NCBI GenBank assembly: GCA_963828405.1
Contig: CAWHEG010000031.1
Coordinates: 868,001-932,000 of the forward strand
Direction of reading: 5' to 3'
DNA length: 64,000 nucleotides
Origin: JANMJD01 sp963828405
GTDB taxonomy: Bacteria > Actinomycetota > Acidimicrobiia > Acidimicrobiales > Ilumatobacteraceae
The position numbers and the translations under genes were made by a program. Positions 59,677 through 64,000 of the stretch are shown here, piece by piece (position 1 is the first letter of the stretch; each line of letters opens with the position of its first letter). The notes beneath the pieces were generated by a model. That model did not search any database and was not told the DNA's origin. It was given only the letters and a program-made list of their open reading frames with translations.

Positions 59677-61621
59677 GTGGTGACCACCGAGCGCTCGCGG
59701 ACCCTGCACGGGCGACCGATCAGCGCCGTTCCCTACCTGCCCGGACTCGACGGGGTCCGGGCACTGGCCGTGATGGCGGTGATCATGTACCACGCTGGGG
59801 TGTCGTGGATGCCCGGTGGGTTCCTCGGCGTCGAGGTGTTCTTCGTCATCTCGGGGTATCTGATCACGCTGCTGCTGCTCGCCGAACACGAGCGGACGGG
59901 CCGGATCAGCATCGCCGGTTTCTACGGCCGCCGGGCCCGCCGGCTGCTCCCGGCGATCATGGTGCTGTTCGCCGTCGTGGCCACGTTGCACGCCGTGCTG
60001 CCATACCTGCGCGAGTCGCTGGCCCGGCTGCGCGCCCCGCTGTTCTGGGGGATCTTCTACGGGTCGAACTGGTACCAGATCCACACCGGCGAGTCGTACT
60101 TCGACGCCACGGCACGTCCCCCGCTGCTCCGCCACCTGTGGTCGCTGGGAGTGGAGGAGCAGTTCTACATCGTCTGGCCGCTGTTGATGGTGGTCGTGAT
60201 GGGTGTCTTCCGCCGCCGCCTCCCGCAGATCGGCATGGCCTTCCTGGTGCTCGCCCTCGGCTCGTCGCTGCTGATGGCCTTGATGTACGACTCGTCGAAC
60301 CCCAACCGGGTCTATCTCGGCACCGACACCCGAGCCTCGGGGCTGCTGCTCGGGGCGGCGATGGCGATGATCTGGCGGCCCTACGCGCTGGCCCGCGGGC
60401 CGCTGCGCAACCGGGGGAGGATCGTCGGCATCGCCGGGGTGGTCGGCTCGCTCGCCCTGCTCTACGCCGTCACCCACTTCCACGACGTGGTGTACACCGA
60501 CGCCCAGGTCAAGGGCTACGACGTGCTCTACCTCGGCGGTTTCCTGTTCGTCGGGCTGGCGACGATGCTGGTCATCGCCTCGGCCACCCACATGGGCTGC
60601 ACCTACGGGCAGAAGGTCCTCGGGATGAGGCCGTTGGCCTGGCTGGGCACCCGCTCGTACGGGCTGTACCTGTGGCACTGGCCGGTGTTCCAGCTGATGC
60701 GCCCCGGCGCCGTCGAGGACGGCGGAGACGTCGACTGGCCGTGGTGGGTGCTGATGATCGTGCGCCTGGCGATCACCTTCGCCCTGACGGAGCTGTCGTT
60801 CCGGCTGATCGAGACCCCGATCCGCCAACGCCGGGTCAGGCGCTGGCTGCGCACGTTCTTCAGCGATCCCGCCCCCCGGACCGTCTACCGCCGCCGGCGG
60901 TGGGCTGTCGGGCTGGCCGTCGCCTCGGTGTTCTCGATGTTCGTCGGGTTGAGCGTGGCGACCGCCAAGGACCGGCCGACCGACATCGAAGCGAGCCTGG
61001 CCGAAGGGGCCAGGGCGGTGCAGGGGCTCGACGCGCTGCTCGCCGCGACCACGGTGGCGATGCCGGCGACCACGCCCAGGCTCCCCGACACGACGCCGGG
61101 CGAGACCGTCCCCGAGACCCTCCCGACCCCGGTCGAGCCCGCCCCCGACGATGCCGAGGTTCCCGATCCTCGCCATCGGCGACTCGGTGATGCTCGGCGC
61201 AGCTCCGGCGTTGAACGAGTACGGCGTCTGGGTGGACGCCGTGGTCGGGCGGCAACTGATCACCGGCATCGAGGTGATGCGCCAGTACGCCGCCGTGGCA
61301 TCGATCGGCGACGTCGTCGTCGTGCACCTCGGCAACAACGGCCCGACCTCGGCAGAGCGCTTCGACGAGCTGATGGGGGTCCTGGCCGACGTCCCGCTGG
61401 TCATCCTCCTGACCGTCAAGGTGCCCAAGCCGTGGGAGGCGGACAACAACACCTTCATCTTCAACCTTGCGGGCACGTACCCCAACGTCCGGTTGATCGA
61501 CTGGCACGGGCTCAGCCAGACCTACGAGGGCATCTTCTACTCCGACGGCATCCACCTGCGACCCGAGGGCCAGCGGATCTACGCCCAGCTGGTGATGGAG
61601 ACGATCGAGGCGAACCGCTGA
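59677..61621 (+). CDS. Acyltransferase-3 (OafA-like) membrane protein with SGNH domain (frameshifted)
   Basis: About 647 residues after removing one base. The N-terminal acyltransferase-3 domain has the early catalytic histidine (MYHAGVSWMPGGFLGVEVFFVISGYLIT), GRRARRLLPAIM and about ten membrane segments to WALGLAVASVF-like sequence near residue 420. A Thr/Pro-rich linker then leads to an SGNH hydrolase-like domain (ILAIGDSVMLGAAPAL, VVHLGNNGP, YSDGIHLRPEGQRIYAQLV: Ser, Gly/Asn, Asp-His). The frame shifts between about 61141 and 61165 in GAGGTTCCCG. Such proteins O-acetylate envelope polysaccharide or lipid. An ATG at 61151 could alternatively start the SGNH part separately. A GATACT box lies six bases before GTG 59677. 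Confidence 0.85.
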
Positions 61622-61660
61622 CATTCGGCGCGGCCGGGGACTCCCACATACGCTGGACCG

Positions 61661-62653
<993 letters not shown>

Positions 62654-62680
62654 GGCGCGTTCACGGCCGCGCCGCGTCGC

Positions 62681-63301
62681 TCACCACTGCACGACGGTGT
62701 CGGCGAGGGCGCGCACGTCCTCGGCGTCGTGGGTGACGAGCACGGCGATCAGACCGGTCTCGTCGACCACCGACCGGACCAGCCGGCGCAGTGAGTCTCG
62801 GGCGGCGACGTCGACGGCGCTGAACGGCTCGTCGAGGAGCAACAGGCGCGGCCGACCGGCCAGTGCCCGGGCCAGGGCGACCCGCTGACGCTCCCCGCCC
62901 GACAGGGTGTTCGGCGAGGCCTCTGCCCGATGGGCGATGCCCGTGCGCTCGAGCCAGCGTTCGGCAACCGGTCGGCGCTGCGCCCGCTGGCGGACCCCCA
63001 GTTCGACGTTGGCGCGTGCGTTGCGCTGGGGGAGCAGCAGGCCGTCCTGGAAGACCATCCCGACGCCGCGTTGCTGGCTGGGCACGTGCCGGCCGAGCGA
63101 CGGATCGGCCCAGGTCAGGTGCCCGAACCGGATCGTTCCGCGGGCGGGGCGCACGATGCCGGCGATGGCCGCCAGGGTGAGCGACTTCCCGATGCCCGAC
63201 GGCCCGGTGAGCGCCGTGATGCCCGGCGCGGCGACGAAACGGGCGGTGATCCGCGTGTCGCCGGCCTCGATGTCGGCGTCGACCTCGAGAACGGCGTTCA
63301 C
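62681..63301 (-). CDS. modC: Molybdate ABC transporter ATP-binding protein (short ModC)
   Basis: 206 residues: Walker A ALTGPSGIGKSLTLAAIAGI, VPSQQRGVGMVFQDGLLLP (Q-loop), signature NTLSGGERQRVALARAL, Walker B LLLLDEPFSAVD and the switch histidine in VLVTHDAEDVRAL. It stops right after the ATPase core and lacks the C-terminal molybdate-binding (TOBE) domain of E. coli ModC, so it cannot self-regulate in that way. The ATG overlaps the modB stop by four bases. The assignment rests on the permease and binding-protein neighbours. Confidence 0.86.
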   Translation of the reverse strand: MNAVLEVDADIEAGDTRITARFVAAPGITALTGPSGIGKSLTLAAIAGIVRPARGTIRFGHLTWADPSLGRHVPSQQRGVGMVFQDGLLLPQRNARANVELGVRQRAQRRPVAERWLERTGIAHRAEASPNTLSGGERQRVALARALAGRPRLLLLDEPFSAVDVAARDSLRRLVRSVVDETGLIAVLVTHDAEDVRALADTVVQW

Positions 63302-63951
63302 GGGCGGGGGCTGCCCAACCGGTTGACGATGAGGAGCAGGGCGATCGCCAACCCGCCGAGCACGATCGACAGGGTCCGCGCCTGGCCCGTGTCGCCGGCC
63401 TGCACGGCGTCGTAGACGGCGATCGGCATCGTCTGGGTGCGTCCGGGGATGTTGCCGGCGAGCATCACGGTGGCGCCGAAGTCACCGAGCGCCCGGGCGA
63501 ACCCCAGCGCGCAGCCGGCGGCGACCGACCGCCGGGCGAGGGGGAGGGTGACGTGCCAGGCGACTCGGGTCTCGCTCAGCCCCATCGTGCGCGAGGCGGC
63601 CTCGAGCCGTGGATCGACGCCCTCGATCGCCGCCCGCGACGCGCGCACGACGTAGGGCAGCGCCGAGATCGAGGCGGCGACCACCGCCCCGGTGATCGTG
63701 AAGGCGATCGGCGAGCCGGTGAGCTGTTCCCACCACCGCCCGATCGTGCTCCGCCGGCCCAGGACCACGAGCAGGTAGTAGCCGAGCACGGTCGGGGGGA
63801 GCACGATCGGCAGGCTGAGCACCGCCTCGGCCAGCCGGCGCCCGGGCAAGCGGGTCTTGGCCAGCGCGTAGCCGGCCAGGATGCCGGCGACCGTGGCCAG
63901 CGACCCGGCGATCAACGTCACCCGGATGGTGACCCACAGCGGCGACCACAT
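63298..63951 (-). CDS. modB: Molybdate ABC transporter permease
   Basis: 217 residues, about five to six membrane segments. The ModB/CysT motifs are clear: LPIVLPPTVLGYYLLVVLG near the first third and the ATPase-coupling EAA loop AASRTMGLSETRVAWHVTLPLARRSVAAG. It is preceded nine bases upstream by the end of a binding-protein gene and overlaps modC, giving the order modA-modB-modC. Sulfate or tungstate permeases share the fold, but the PTVLGYYLL string favours molybdate. Confidence 0.9.
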   Translation of the reverse strand: MWSPLWVTIRVTLIAGSLATVAGILAGYALAKTRLPGRRLAEAVLSLPIVLPPTVLGYYLLVVLGRRSTIGRWWEQLTGSPIAFTITGAVVAASISALPYVVRASRAAIEGVDPRLEAASRTMGLSETRVAWHVTLPLARRSVAAGCALGFARALGDFGATVMLAGNIPGRTQTMPIAVYDAVQAGDTGQARTLSIVLGGLAIALLLIVNRLGSPRP

Positions 63952-63960
63952 CGGCAGGCG

Positions 63961-64000
63961 TCAGCCCGGGAGGCCGAAGCCGGCGTCGGCGAGCGCCCGC
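63961..64000 (-). CDS. modA: Molybdate-binding protein, last 12 residues (runs off window)
   Basis: Only the C-terminus is in the window (RALADAGFGLPG, then TGA at 63963-63961). The ALADAGFG-type ending is usual for ModA binding proteins, and the position directly upstream of modB fits. Nothing else can be judged from so little sequence. Confidence 0.7.
   Translation of the reverse strand, partial: RALADAGFGLPG

Noticed and set aside
61151..61621. Separate SGNH protein gene starting at ATG 61151
   Set aside because: The domain lacks its own promoter box or ribosome site, and fused acyltransferase-3/SGNH proteins of this size are common; a frameshift within one gene is simpler. It is kept as an alternative in the feature text.

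Overview
This 64 kb window is very GC-rich, gene-dense chromosomal DNA from an actinobacterium. I favour the Acidimicrobiia (Ilumatobacter-like) because of the gene mix: an F420-type LLM oxidoreductase, a rex-hemA-hemC-hemD...hemB-hemL cluster using the C5 route to heme, PspC-type sensor kinases, a two-Cys CsoR-family regulator, and few genes with strong Shine-Dalgarno sites. That placement is an inference. No phage, transposase, CRISPR array or replication origin is visible. The only mobile-looking segment is a GNAT/DUF1778 toxin-antitoxin pair next to a tRNA-Ser gene.

Layout. 0-1.4 kb: start of sucC, a B12-binding methylmalonyl-CoA mutase subunit and a membrane protein. 1.4-6.2 kb: cupredoxin lipoprotein, DapC-like aminotransferase, GNAT enzyme and a three-gene ABC exporter. 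6.2-10.4 kb: two sugar or nucleoside kinases, glgC and glgA. 10.5-20.6 kb: msrA, a LEA-like repeat protein, an L,D-transpeptidase-like protein without its cysteine, a C11 peptidase lipoprotein, a frameshifted ABC exporter, a TAP-type peptidase and a GAF-GGDEF-EAL protein. 20.9-24.1 kb: LLM oxidoreductase behind a short leader ORF, a decayed PEP-mobile-domain gene, the toxin-antitoxin module and tRNA-Ser(CGA). 24.1-30.8 kb: tadA, a secreted metallophosphoesterase, tRNA-Ser(GGA), SRP RNA, a 5'-3' exonuclease, an RlmI-type methyltransferase and an ArgE-type deacetylase. 31-35.6 kb: SDR, proC, SAM hydroxide adenosyltransferase, a 28-residue membrane peptide and an acyl-CoA ligase. 35.6-38.1 kb: a sulfane-sulfur operon (cstR-like regulator, MBL-rhodanese, TauE). 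39-50.1 kb: rex and the heme genes, interrupted by an exported propeller/ASH protein, a repeat array, a membrane-anchored protein and a HAD phosphatase. 50.1-56.2 kb: ABC transporter, geranylgeranyl-reductase-like enzyme, purH and a decayed EamA transporter. 56.2-59.6 kb: a LiaFSR-like envelope-stress set. 59.7-64 kb: acyltransferase-3/SGNH protein, mdh and a molybdate ABC transporter running off the edge.

Three patterns cut across the window. First, about 20 genes have a TANNNT box ending 6-9 bases before the start codon, which is what leaderless transcription looks like; I used it to choose starts. Second, six otherwise intact genes carry one single-base indel each, mostly in G/C runs, and a seventh is more decayed. 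The reader should decide whether these are assembly errors or real decay. Third, several convergent gene junctions carry short tandem duplications that begin at a stop codon.
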